DNA from: Pantoea sp. Ap-967 | GTDB lineage: Bacteria > Pseudomonadota > Gammaproteobacteria > Pseudomonadales > Pseudomonadaceae | Direction of reading: 5' to 3' | NCBI RefSeq assembly: GCF_011752565.1 | Contig: NZ_VWXK01000029.1 | Coordinates: 1 to 64,000, forward strand | DNA: 64,000 bases | Shown: in pieces, positions 15,774 to 23,738 of the stretch | How positions within the stretch are numbered: the first letter of the stretch is position 1 | Layout of the letters: each line of letters begins with the position of its first letter | Made by a program: the position numbers and the translations under genes | The notes under the pieces: model-generated | The model's input: only the letters and a program-made list of their open reading frames with translations | What the model was told of the DNA's origin: nothing | Database searches by the model: none

Positions 15774-16445
15774 TTAAATACCGAAATTGAACGCCACCGA
15801 GATACGTGGCCGGGTGCCGTTGAAGCGCTGCACCGAATGCATCAGCCATGAGGGAAACATGACAAAGGTGCCCGTGGCCGGGGCCACGCTGGAGCTGTAG
15901 CCGGCGGTCAGGCAGCCTTCGATGCGCATTCTCAGGTCCGGGCTGTAGACCGAGGGCATCATGCCGCGTGGGTCTGGGAACTCCAGGTCGCCGCCCACCG
16001 CAGGGTCCTCCTGGCGGCCGCCGTCATCCACCCAGTACACCCCGGACCAGTAGGCGCCCGGGTGGCCGTGCAGGTGGTTGGAATCGCCTGGGTGATTGAC
16101 GTTGGCCCATGCCGAGTGCCGCCAGGTGAAGGTGGGCTCGACCAGGCCATGCTCGGCGCTGTAGACGGCGGTAAGCTGGTTGGCCAGGGCCAGGCCGAAG
16201 GCCAGCAACGCCTGGGCGGGCTCGCCGCCCCACTGGCTGAAGTCGGCCGGCGACTGCCAGCCGCCCTGGTTGCTGTGCGAGGTGCCTGGGTCTACGGCCA
16301 TGCGCTGGGTAATCACCTCGTGCAGCTGACGGTTCAGGGACTGGGCATCGGGGTGGACGACGCTGGCGATGGGGGTGACGAACAGGTGGCGGATCTGGAT
16401 GGCATCCGGGTCCAGCAGGGTGGGTTGCGGCATGGGTGCGTTCAT
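15774..16445 (-). CDS. Putative 2OG-Fe(II) oxygenase family protein (TIGR02466-like)
   Basis: 223 residues from the ATG at 16445, which has GGAGGGA seven bases upstream; a longer frame to 16505 lacks a good ribosome site. NVNHPGDSNHLHGHPGAYWSGVYW contributes possible iron-ligand histidines, WVDDGG and LEFPDPRG follow, and the distal HSVQRFNGTRPRISVAFNF fits the second ligand histidine and the 2-oxoglutarate arginine. These are double-stranded beta-helix oxygenases of mostly unknown substrate. It converges on the anti-sigma gene (4 bp apart); no functional link is proven. Confidence 0.72.
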   Translation of the reverse strand: MNAPMPQPTLLDPDAIQIRHLFVTPIASVVHPDAQSLNRQLHEVITQRMAVDPGTSHSNQGGWQSPADFSQWGGEPAQALLAFGLALANQLTAVYSAEHGLVEPTFTWRHSAWANVNHPGDSNHLHGHPGAYWSGVYWVDDGGRQEDPAVGGDLEFPDPRGMMPSVYSPDLRMRIEGCLTAGYSSSVAPATGTFVMFPSWLMHSVQRFNGTRPRISVAFNFGI

Positions 16446-16557
16446 CAGGTCCCTCCAGTCACTGGGCAGTCGGCGTGTCCTCGCAGGGTGGGAACGTAGC
16501 GGCAAAATGTGCAGAAAAGATGGAGGGCGTTAGGTATTTTCGGCACGCGATGCGGGG

Positions 16558-16604
16558 CATGGCACCGGCTTCGCCGGTGTTCGCGGGGCAAGCCCGCTCC
16601 TACA
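16558..16604. repeat. REP element
   Basis: GCACCGGCTTCGCCGGTG stem followed by CGCGGGGCAAGCCCGCTCCT, the common P. putida-type REP sequence, in the gap between the oxygenase-like and DHH genes. Confidence 0.85.
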
Positions 16605-16663
16605 GAGGGTCGTGGCGCGCCTGGGTGCAATGTTCCGCGAAGCCCGCGGGGTTGGGTATGCGC

Positions 16664-17581
16664 CTATCGGGCCTGCGCCGTGGGGATACTCAGGCCGAGC
16701 ACGTCTTTGCGTAGCAGCGATGGCGTGACAGACGCGAGATCACCTTTCCACTGCAGGCCCGCCAAGCGCGAAAGTTTGCCTCTCGATGCCTCGGAGATGG
16801 CCACGAAAATACTGGTGCCGTCTGAGATACCAATGACATTCACCACCGCATCCTCACCTTGGCTGTGCAGCCAACCGAGTAATGCCGGGCGGTGACAATC
16901 AACGAGCTTTCGGGCATCCCAGACCGTCAGCTGGGCGAACACCCTGGGCAGGGCCGCGGTGTCGAACCGCTTCACGTCCCCCTGCAAGGCATCGACCAAG
17001 CCAGCCTCGATCGAGTCCTGGCAACCCTGCAGGTACAGCTGCGGCCAGTTATCCGGCAGGCTCGCCTGCTCAGCCAGGGATCGATAGGCGTGACGATCCG
17101 CCTCAGTGACGTTCAAACTGGTGAAATTGAGGGTGTTGTCGACGATAGCGGTGGCCAACAGTGAAGCGCTGCCACGGCTCATGCACGGCAGCAGCGACGC
17201 CTGCTCCCAGCGCTGAAACACCTGCGTGGCCGCTGCCCCAATCCGCCGGATATCAGCACCGTTACCCAGCCGTTCAGCCCAGTAGCGCTCGAACCCAGGG
17301 TGGTGGTCGATCACCTCTGTGACGCGCTCCAGAACGACAACGGAGTCGACATGCCGAGGGTCGGAAACGTCGACAAGAACGAATTCATCACCGCCAGCGG
17401 GTACGTAGCCATCAAGGCGACTACCCCACCCCAACACACTGGCGGGGACGCTGAAGTTGGTGGGCGCACTGCTCACCGCCTGCGCCTCGATGCCCTGCCT
17501 GTTCAGCAGTTCGGCATAGGCTATGCAGCAGGCATAGGCGTCGATATCCAGGTATGCCGCGCCAGAAGTGACGACTCTCAT
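16664..17581 (-). CDS. DHH-family phosphoesterase
   Basis: 305 residues. The metal-binding motifs of DHH phosphoesterases are present: LDIDAYACC (Asp12, Asp14), FVLVDVSDPRHVDS (Asp71, Asp74) and VIDHHPG (Asp92, His93, His94), with a C-terminal substrate domain. The family includes manganese pyrophosphatases, RecJ-type nucleases and small phosphoesterases; length and layout are closest to the pyrophosphatase-like group. The exact substrate cannot be told from sequence. No operon partner is visible. Confidence 0.78.
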   Translation of the reverse strand: MRVVTSGAAYLDIDAYACCIAYAELLNRQGIEAQAVSSAPTNFSVPASVLGWGSRLDGYVPAGGDEFVLVDVSDPRHVDSVVVLERVTEVIDHHPGFERYWAERLGNGADIRRIGAAATQVFQRWEQASLLPCMSRGSASLLATAIVDNTLNFTSLNVTEADRHAYRSLAEQASLPDNWPQLYLQGCQDSIEAGLVDALQGDVKRFDTAALPRVFAQLTVWDARKLVDCHRPALLGWLHSQGEDAVVNVIGISDGTSIFVAISEASRGKLSRLAGLQWKGDLASVTPSLLRKDVLGLSIPTAQAR

Positions 17582-18186
17582 CAGGCTCTGGACACCTGGG
17601 GCATGGGATGCGCGTTGAGCATCGTTTTAATACCGAACTCCTGTAACGCTCGGCTTCGTGCCGTGAGCTGGACCAAGATCGCACGGTGTCATGACGGATT
17701 TGTGACGAAAAATGTCCTACAGAATTCACACAACCTGGTAGGAGCGAGCGTAGCTCGCGATGGGGCGCGCAGCGGCCCCAAGGTTTCAGCTTCGCGGCTC
17801 ATCACGCCGGGGCTGCTTTGCAGCCCATCGCGAGCTGCGCTCGCTCCTACAAGTGCAACGTCCGCGCTTGAAAACGCAATCTGCGAACACCGGCGAAGCC
17901 GGTGCCATGCACCACAATGCCTGCTCCGCGGCGATTTGACGCCTCGATAAACCCGCTCCCAAAGGGAATTGCGGCGCACTTGCGGGCATCGCTTCCCGCG
18001 CGACGGAGCAGCCAGCGAAGCTGGGGCATTTCCAAGCAAAATGGCATTAGAAAACTAGGATAAGAGTAATTTTATCCTATTGGCAAAAGTTGCCTGATTC
18101 CAGGTACGTACTTCCCGGTGCTTATAATTTCAGCGTCGCGCTAAGTTGAGCCCTCTCATTCACGACTATCATCAGAGGGCTGAAAC
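17582..18186. other. Gap with REP cluster before the low-GC cassette
   Basis: This 605-bp stretch contains no supported gene. It holds a REP pair (17738-17850) and further degenerate REP-like sequence (about 17880-18030). From about 18040 base composition turns AT-rich, the left border of the low-GC cassette. The promoter of the 18187 gene should lie in 18040-18170. Confidence 0.75.
17738..17850. repeat. Inverted REP pair
   Basis: GTAGGAGCGAGCGTAGCTCG at the left and its near-complement CGAGCTGCGCTCGCTCCTAC at the right, with GGGGCGCGCAGCGGCCCC and GGGGCTGCTTTGCAGCCC-type stems between. Closely similar to the pair at 7324-7427. Confidence 0.88.
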
Positions 18187-18771
18187 ATGATTGAGATTCC
18201 TAACGGTAACGATATATGTATTATTGATAACGGCATTTCCGAATCGGAGCACTCCAAAATACTAGAGTTGCTGACCGGATCTGTGTGGCGGTATGGATGG
18301 CCTTACCCCTACTCCCCAATCGACCGCCCGTGCTGGCATGCCTTTATCGCCGGCACTCGTCGGGATGAACAACAGGATTGCGAACAAGAGCTACGCGAAC
18401 GACCTGACTGGGGTTTTTTAGCAGATATTTGGGCAAGAATTAAAGCAGTTCACATGCCGACAGCTACATTACTGGGAGCTTATGCTAATGGCCAAATCAG
18501 TAGTCAAGATGGCCCCATACATCGAGACAACACGCCTGATGCACCTGGGCGGACTGTGATGCTGTTTTGCAGTGAGTATTGGGCCACCTGCTGGGGTGGA
18601 GAGTTGATGTTTTATGATTCTGGCAAGACAGTCGTGGCCGCCTCAGTTCAGCCAAAACCCAAGAGAGTAGTCATCTTTAATGGTGAAGTACCGCACGCAG
18701 CTAGAGCACCTGTAGCAAGCTGTAACCGCTTGCGCATGAGTATCGCGTTTAAAACGCTGATCAAGGAGTAA
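18187..18771 (+). CDS. 2OG-Fe(II) oxygenase, prolyl-hydroxylase-like
   Basis: 194 residues with the 2OG-Fe(II) signature: HRD at 112-114 (first iron ligands), PHAARAP with distal His170, and Arg181/183 for 2-oxoglutarate, within GGELMFYDSG and VVIFNGEVPH. This is the prolyl 4-hydroxylase-like fold. It opens a three-gene cassette of clearly lower GC than its surroundings, six bases before the next gene. Substrate unknown; modification of the product of the following gene is a possibility but only a guess. Confidence 0.78.
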   Translation: MIEIPNGNDICIIDNGISESEHSKILELLTGSVWRYGWPYPYSPIDRPCWHAFIAGTRRDEQQDCEQELRERPDWGFLADIWARIKAVHMPTATLLGAYANGQISSQDGPIHRDNTPDAPGRTVMLFCSEYWATCWGGELMFYDSGKTVVAASVQPKPKRVVIFNGEVPHAARAPVASCNRLRMSIAFKTLIKE

Positions 18772-18776
18772 AGGAT

Positions 18777-19580
18777 ATGACGAAATCCGTTGAAATAATC
18801 TTGGGGTATGTCGAAGCCCCGGTGGGTACTGTAACAGCGGCCGCGTCGATCCTAGATCAGTTTAATGGCGATCAAGGCGGTTTTTCTTTGGTTAACCAAA
18901 GCGCTCAGACAGGTGCAGCAGTTGCAGGCGTCACATCAATTGTAAAGCTGACAGCGGGCTTTACGCCGTTTTTGAATATTAAAACCAACACACTTGCCGC
19001 CACCACTGTGATGCTCAAGATCACAGCTCAATACCGCACCGATAGAACATTCGACAAGGGAGATTTGATAAGCCTGGTCGGTAACATTGCAGGCGTCGTC
19101 GGAAGTGTCGCATTGCTTGCCGGCTCAGGTCCTGTAGGCGTTTTCTTCACTGCCGTGGGGGTGGGAGCTAATGTTGCGGGAGTCTTAAACTCGGGCGTGG
19201 CGGAAAGTTTGTATAATTCATTGATCTCGCCCGTAGTGGACAAACATCTTGGGGCAAACACTAACGCCTCTTACCCGGACTACTGGATAGCACCGGACTT
19301 GGGGCTTGCCTCCTTGGCTCAGATCAGTGCAATCTATACAAACAGAATAGCGGTAACTCGATGGAATCCTGATACTCAGGAAATCGTGCTTGGGGATGAA
19401 GATGTGCACAGCTATACAGGCGGAGGTTCCGGTGGCGGAGGATATGTGGTAGCCCCTGACTCCGGTCAAGGGCCTCTGATTTTTCCGGTGCCAGAGTCTC
19501 CGGGATGGCGTGTTGACATCGGCCCCATCGAGATTGTCCCGCCAGGTGGTGATCGATTCACAATTGATAGATACCACTGA
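18777..19580 (+). CDS. Hypothetical hydrophobic, glycine-rich protein of the low-GC cassette
   Basis: 267 residues, not recognised. No signal peptide. A hydrophobic Gly/Ala/Val-rich stretch at about 97-138 (LISLVGNIAGVVGSVALLAG, GVFFTAVGVGANVAGVL) could form a membrane hairpin of the kind seen in pore-forming toxins. A flexible GGGSGGGG linker sits at about 215-222, followed by a Pro/Gly-rich tail. It follows the oxygenase by six bases and precedes a two-helix membrane protein. A pore-forming effector with downstream immunity protein would fit; no homology supports this. Confidence 0.6.
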   Translation: MTKSVEIILGYVEAPVGTVTAAASILDQFNGDQGGFSLVNQSAQTGAAVAGVTSIVKLTAGFTPFLNIKTNTLAATTVMLKITAQYRTDRTFDKGDLISLVGNIAGVVGSVALLAGSGPVGVFFTAVGVGANVAGVLNSGVAESLYNSLISPVVDKHLGANTNASYPDYWIAPDLGLASLAQISAIYTNRIAVTRWNPDTQEIVLGDEDVHSYTGGGSGGGGYVVAPDSGQGPLIFPVPESPGWRVDIGPIEIVPPGGDRFTIDRYH

Positions 19581-19618
19581 ACGTAGCTTTTAGCACTAAC
19601 ACGCATTGAGGATAGGGT

Positions 19619-20158
19619 GTGAGCTCAATTTCCGGGTTTATTAAGTTACTGAGGTCATCCCCGCCCTTGGTGCGCATTCAGTTATTATCGGCGCTCTGTG
19701 TAACCTTGGTCGGCTTCATTGGCCTTAATTTTAGTCAGTGGGAAGAATACACGCCGCCCGATGCGTCGAAGTTCATCGCGGTAGAAGGTCGAGTATCTGG
19801 CCAGCCCGCGAGCTGGGAGAACAACCGATCATTGGCTAAGTTCAGTGTCGCGTACAAAATAGATGGAGTTCGACAAGGCAAACCCATCTACACCTATTGG
19901 GAGCTTTATCGGCAGTCCGGACTTCGGATTAATTCGAAAGTGCTTCTGACTGTCGAGCGCGTGAAGGAAGGGAGCATCGTGCGAGCGCTGGCGACGTTGG
20001 AAGGGCGCGTGCTCTATGACGATAAATTTTCCCGGCAAGTCATTGCCTGGAATAATGAATCGATCAAAAGATTCACCGTCATGGCAGGGGCGATATCAGC
20101 TGCGGTCGCTGTGGTCACACTCATTATCGCACTTCGTCATCGGCGAACGCTTTTGTAG
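19619..20158 (+). CDS. Hypothetical two-TM membrane protein (DUF3592-like)
   Basis: 179 residues from a GTG with GAGGATAGG just upstream. TM1 at about 19-38 (IQLLSALCVTLVGFIGL) and TM2 at about 152-172 (FTVMAGAISAAVAVVTLIIA) flank a 110-residue beta-rich domain with VEGRVSGQPASWENNR and VAYKIDGVRQGKPIYTYW, resembling DUF3592. It is the last gene of the low-GC cassette. The TAG stop lies inside a REP arm. An immunity role is conceivable from position and topology only. Confidence 0.6.
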   Translation: MSSISGFIKLLRSSPPLVRIQLLSALCVTLVGFIGLNFSQWEEYTPPDASKFIAVEGRVSGQPASWENNRSLAKFSVAYKIDGVRQGKPIYTYWELYRQSGLRINSKVLLTVERVKEGSIVRALATLEGRVLYDDKFSRQVIAWNNESIKRFTVMAGAISAAVAVVTLIIALRHRRTLL

Positions 20159-20240
20159 GAGCGGGCTTGCCCCGCGAACAACGGCGAAGCCGGTGCCATA
20201 CAACGCGTCGCCTGCTTCGCGGGGCAAGCCCGCCCCTACA
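20154..20240. repeat. Inverted REP pair after the low-GC cassette
   Basis: TGTAGGAGCGGGCTTGCCCC at the left and GGGGCAAGCCCGCCCCTACA at the right, with GGCGAAGCCGGTGCC between. It marks the right edge of the low-GC region and supplies the stop codon of the preceding gene. Confidence 0.9.
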
Positions 20241-20263
20241 GGGCCATGTACGCCGCTCGGGGT

Positions 20264-21229
20264 TCAGGGCTGCACAGCCACCTTGGCTGCGCCTGGCACG
20301 GTGAAACCGCTGGCGAAGGTGGGGGCCACGTCGAGGCGTTTGTTCATCAGGCCGTGGGCCTGGTAGAAGTCGGCGGTGTCTTGCTGTTCGGCCACGGTCT
20401 TGTCGTCGATCACTTGCCAACGCAACTGGCGGCGCTCGAACTGCAGGCGGGCGGCGTCTTCAGGGAAGCCGATGATCGCGGCGAGGGTTTTCGAGTAGCT
20501 GTCCAGGTGCTGGTTGGCCCACACCTGCGCCTCGGCCAGGCGGTTCAGGTAGTCCTGCAATGCGGCGCGCCGTGCCGGGTCTTGCAGGGTCTTGTCGGTG
20601 GCGGCCAGGAAGCTGTTGCCGCTGGACAGGCCGCGGCCATTGACCAGCACCCGGCCCTGCCCGCTCAGCTCGGCCAGAGCGGTGTAGGGCTCCCAGGTGG
20701 ACCAGGCATCTACCGCGCCGTTGGCCAAGGCAATCTTGGCGTCCACCGGGCCAAGGAAGCGAAACTCCACGTCCTTTTCACTGAGCCCAACCTGGGCCAA
20801 TGCCTTCAGCGCCAGGTGATGGCCAATCGAACCACGGCCGGTGGCGATGCGCTTGCCCTTGAGGTCGGCGGCGCTGTGCAAGGGGGCGTCCGGGCGTACC
20901 AGCAGCGCGGTGCCATAGGGGTCGGACTTGTCCACCGCGATGGCCTTCACCGGCGCGCCGGAGGCCAGCACGAACAGCAGCGGCGCATCGCCAATGATGC
21001 CCGCGTCGATGGCCCCAGCGTTAAGCGCTTCGGCCAGCGGCGCAGCCGCGGGGAACTCGGCCCACTGGATGTCGTAAGGCAGGTCGCGCAGGGCATCGGC
21101 CGCCTCCAATTGGGCGCGCATGTTGCCCTTCTGGTCGCCTATGCGCAGGGACAAACGCTCGCTGGCGGTGGCGTTGCTGGCCAGCAACAGCGCGGCGGCA
21201 AGGGTCAATAGCTTCGATCGGATGGACAT
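20264..21229 (-). CDS. Aliphatic sulfonate-type ABC substrate-binding protein (SsuA-like)
   Basis: 321 residues, signal peptide ending near NATA (about 22). The mature part has the SsuA/NitT fold: LRIGDQKGN at the start, LNAGAIDAGIIGDAPLLF, LKGKRIATGRGSIGHHLALK and VDAWSTWEPYTA. Such periplasmic proteins deliver sulfonates or related anions to an ABC permease. No cognate permease or ATPase is adjacent. It is divergent from a CysB-like regulator 211 bp away, so it likely belongs to the sulfur-limitation response. The start has GAGGAG upstream. Confidence 0.82.
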   Translation of the reverse strand: MSIRSKLLTLAAALLLASNATASERLSLRIGDQKGNMRAQLEAADALRDLPYDIQWAEFPAAAPLAEALNAGAIDAGIIGDAPLLFVLASGAPVKAIAVDKSDPYGTALLVRPDAPLHSAADLKGKRIATGRGSIGHHLALKALAQVGLSEKDVEFRFLGPVDAKIALANGAVDAWSTWEPYTALAELSGQGRVLVNGRGLSSGNSFLAATDKTLQDPARRAALQDYLNRLAEAQVWANQHLDSYSKTLAAIIGFPEDAARLQFERRQLRWQVIDDKTVAEQQDTADFYQAHGLMNKRLDVAPTFASGFTVPGAAKVAVQP

Positions 21230-21315
21230 GGCGCTCCTCAGTCACAGGGCGGGCGGCATCGTGCGGCCCAGGTCATGCGACTCTAGCGGGACGCACTAAA
21301 TAAACTAAATTGATT

Positions 21316-21330
21316 TTAGGAATATCCTAA
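21316..21330. promoter_or_regulatory. Perfect 15-bp palindrome between binding-protein and LysR genes
   Basis: TTAGGAATATCCTAA is a perfect inverted repeat in the 211-bp divergent gap, about 85 bp before the SsuA-like start and 110 bp before the LysR start. It is a good candidate operator for one or both genes. Confidence 0.5.
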
Positions 21331-21440
21331 TATGCAATTTTTCAAAGACAACGGCATTTGGCGAATCTCGCCGCTGGCATTACTATCGTTAACCAATATG
21401 CCAATGCCTTATTTTCCGATCGATCCAGTGAGCGCCGACC

Positions 21441-22331
21441 ATGAAAATCGATGATATGGACGCCTTCGTCGCGGTCATTCGTTGCCAGTCCACCAACCTC
21501 GCCGCCGAGGCACTGCAACTGACCCAACCGGCCATCACCCGCCGGGTACAGAACTTCGAGGAAGACCTGGGCACCACCCTGCTCGACCGCAACACCAAGC
21601 CCCTCAAGCCCACCCCCATGGGCCTGCGGGTGTACGAGCAATGCAAGGCGATCCTGCGTGAGATCGACTCGCTGCGCGAACTGGTGGCCAACGATGGCGC
21701 CCCCTCCGGCACCTTGCGCCTGGGCGTGCCGCAAACCCTGGGCGATGTGGTGCTGCTAGACGCCCTGGCGCAAATTCGCGAGGCCTACCCGCCACTGCGC
21801 ACCCAAGTCAGCAGTGGCTGGGGCAGCAGCTTGATTGCCCGGATGGAGAACGGCGAACTGGACGCTGCCGCTGCACTCTTCCCACCGGGCAAGATCTTTC
21901 CCGAGGGCATCGCCAGCCAGTCCATCGCGCGCATGCCGCTGAAGGTGGTGGCGGCCAAGGGCAGTGCCGGCAAGCGCAGTTACAAGCTCAAGGACTGCTA
22001 CACCCGTGGCTGGGTGCTCAACCCCGACGGCTGTGGTTTTCGTGCCGGGCTGCAACGGGCGTTGAGCGAACAGGGGTTGAGCCTGTCGATCAACCTGGAA
22101 ACCTTCGGTACCGAGTTGCAACTGGGGTTGGTTGCCAACGGCCAGGGGCTGGGGCTGGTGCCTGAACCGCTGCTGCAGGCGAGCCGCCACCGCGATGCGC
22201 TGGAAGTGCTTAACGTCAGTGACTTCAAGCCGCAGGTGGATTTGTGGCTGTTCCATCCGCGTTACCTGGGGAATTTGCAGGGCCCGGTGGAGTTGTTTGG
22301 TGAGGTGGCGGGGCACCGGTTGTTGGGGTGA
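21441..22331 (+). CDS. LysR-family regulator, CysB-like
   Basis: 296 residues. The N-terminal winged helix (MDAFVAVIRCQSTNLAAEAL, QPAITRRVQNFEEDLGTTLL) is standard LysR, followed by an effector domain with LRLGVPQTLGDVVLLDALAQ. It stands divergent from the sulfonate binding-protein gene and just before the flavoprotein operon, in a region rich in sulfur-scavenging functions. It is a candidate activator for that region, but which sites it binds is unknown. Confidence 0.82.
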   Translation: MKIDDMDAFVAVIRCQSTNLAAEALQLTQPAITRRVQNFEEDLGTTLLDRNTKPLKPTPMGLRVYEQCKAILREIDSLRELVANDGAPSGTLRLGVPQTLGDVVLLDALAQIREAYPPLRTQVSSGWGSSLIARMENGELDAAAALFPPGKIFPEGIASQSIARMPLKVVAAKGSAGKRSYKLKDCYTRGWVLNPDGCGFRAGLQRALSEQGLSLSINLETFGTELQLGLVANGQGLGLVPEPLLQASRHRDALEVLNVSDFKPQVDLWLFHPRYLGNLQGPVELFGEVAGHRLLG

Positions 22332-22384
22332 GTGGCCGAGTGTGGGGCGTTGGTTGTTGGTTGGGCGACCGGGTGTAGGGCGTC

Positions 22385-22452
22385 GTATTTGTGGCGGCAT
22401 TGAGATCGAGCGCCGCGCGGGCGGCGCTCGATCTCACAGACGCCACAAATAC
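22385..22452. repeat. Long two-part inverted repeat (REP-type hairpin)
   Basis: GTATTTGTGGCG (22385-22396) pairs with CGCCACAAATAC (22441-22452). Inside, GAGATCGAGCGCCGC (from 22402) pairs perfectly with GCGGCGCTCGATCTC (to 22435) around GCGG. The inner stem recurs at 30754-30898. It could act as a terminator or transcript stabiliser. Confidence 0.8.
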
Positions 22453-22513
22453 AACGCCCCACCAATAAATGCAAAAATCGCATAACAAGAAAATCATTAA
22501 ATTCTAAAAACAA

Positions 22514-22545
22514 ATAATTAGCATAGAACCAAAAAGACTTTTACA
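22514..22545 (+). promoter_or_regulatory. Shared regulatory motif, copy B (before SfnB-like gene)
   Basis: ATAATTAGCATAGAACC then AAAAAGACTTTTACA, 32 bp, differing from copy A at three positions. It ends 59 bp before the 22605 start codon, suggesting an activator site at or just upstream of the promoter. Confidence 0.7.
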
Positions 22546-22604
22546 GGCGCCATCCATAAGAATACGGTCTTAGGCAACCCACCGTCATTCAGGGATGAAA
22601 GCCC

Positions 22605-23738
22605 ATGAGTCACCCCTCCGACAGCGCCCTGGCCGAGCTGACGCAAGCCCTTGCGGCCAATGCCGAACGCTACGACCGCAGCGCCCAGTTCCCCCAGGAC
22701 AACTTCGACCTGCTGCACGGCCATGGCCTGCTTGCCTTCACCGTGCCACGCGCCCTGGGCGGCGGCGGCGCGGACTTGGCCAGCGCGCGCCGGGTGATCG
22801 GCGCGGTCGGCAAGGGCGACCCGGCCACCGCGCTGATCCTGGTGATGCAGTACCTGCAGCATTTTCGCCTGCAAGATGAAGCCCGCTGGCCCGAGCACCT
22901 GCGCCAGCAAGTCGCCCGCGATGCCGTGCAGCACGGCGCGCTGATCAACGCCTTGCGCGTCGAGCCAGAACTGGGCACCCCCGCCCGCGGCGGCCTCCCG
23001 GCCACCGTGGCGCGGCGCAGCGCCGAAGGCTGGCGCCTGAGCGGAAGCAAAATCTACTCCACCGGCAGCCACGGCCTGAGCTGGTACCTGGTGTGGGGCC
23101 GCAGCGATGATGCCGACCCACTGGTGGGAGGCTTCCTGGTGCACCGCGACACCCCCGGCATCACCATCGTCGAGGACTGGGACCACCTGGGCATGCGCGC
23201 CACCTGCAGCCATGAGGTGCGCTTCGACGACGTGCTGATTCCCCTGGACCACGCGGTCAGCGTCAGCCCCGCCAGCGCACCGAAGGCCGAGCTCGACGGC
23301 GAAAGCCTGCTGTGGATGGCAGTGCTGCTGCCCGCGGTGTACGACGGCGTGGCCCGCGCCGCACGCGACTGGCTGGCGAGTTTCCTGCAGCAACGCAAAC
23401 CGTCCAACCTGGGTGCGCCGCTGGCCAGCCTGCCACGTTTTCAGGACGTGCTGGGGCGCATCGACACGCTACTGTTCGCCAACCAGGCGCTGCTCGATGG
23501 CGCCGTCGCCGGGCAGATAAGCGCGGCCCATGCCGGGCAACTCAAGCACCTGGTCAGCGCCAACGCCATCCAGGCCGTGGAGCTGGCCATCGAGGCCGCC
23601 GGCAACCCTGGCCTGTCGCGGCGCAACCCGCTGGAGCGCCACTACCGTGACGTGCTCTGCAGCCGTATCCATACCCCGCAGGATGACGTGGTGTTCGGCC
23701 AAGTCGGCCGCGCAGCCCTGGCCGAGGTGCAAGCATGA
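22605..23738 (+). CDS. Acyl-CoA dehydrogenase-like FMN/FAD monooxygenase (SfnB/DszC-like)
   Basis: 377 residues with acyl-CoA dehydrogenase fold motifs: LLAFTVPRALGGGGADLAS, WRLSGSKIYSTGSHGLSWYL, WDHLGMRATCSHEVRFDDVL and a C-terminal helical domain. The catalytic glutamate of true acyl-CoA dehydrogenases is not evident, and the closest kin I recognise are SfnB/DszC-type flavoproteins in sulfone and thiophene metabolism. It starts an operon, its end overlapping the next gene by four bases. The shared motif lies upstream. It probably oxidises or desulfurises an organic sulfur compound taken up by the ABC importer nearby. Confidence 0.78.
   Translation: MSHPSDSALAELTQALAANAERYDRSAQFPQDNFDLLHGHGLLAFTVPRALGGGGADLASARRVIGAVGKGDPATALILVMQYLQHFRLQDEARWPEHLRQQVARDAVQHGALINALRVEPELGTPARGGLPATVARRSAEGWRLSGSKIYSTGSHGLSWYLVWGRSDDADPLVGGFLVHRDTPGITIVEDWDHLGMRATCSHEVRFDDVLIPLDHAVSVSPASAPKAELDGESLLWMAVLLPAVYDGVARAARDWLASFLQQRKPSNLGAPLASLPRFQDVLGRIDTLLFANQALLDGAVAGQISAAHAGQLKHLVSANAIQAVELAIEAAGNPGLSRRNPLERHYRDVLCSRIHTPQDDVVFGQVGRAALAEVQA

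Larger units (their letters stand above)
22332..22604 (+). other. Gap with long hairpin and regulatory motif copy B
   Basis: No gene. A long inverted repeat (22385-22452) may end the LysR transcript. AT-rich sequence after it (22460-22575) carries copy B of the 32-bp motif and presumably the promoter of the 22605 operon. Confidence 0.65.

Noticed and set aside
18777..19580. Firm assignment as a bacteriocin or pore-forming toxin
   Set aside because: Hydrophobicity, a glycine linker and gene order are suggestive, but no family motif is recognised, so it is kept as hypothetical.
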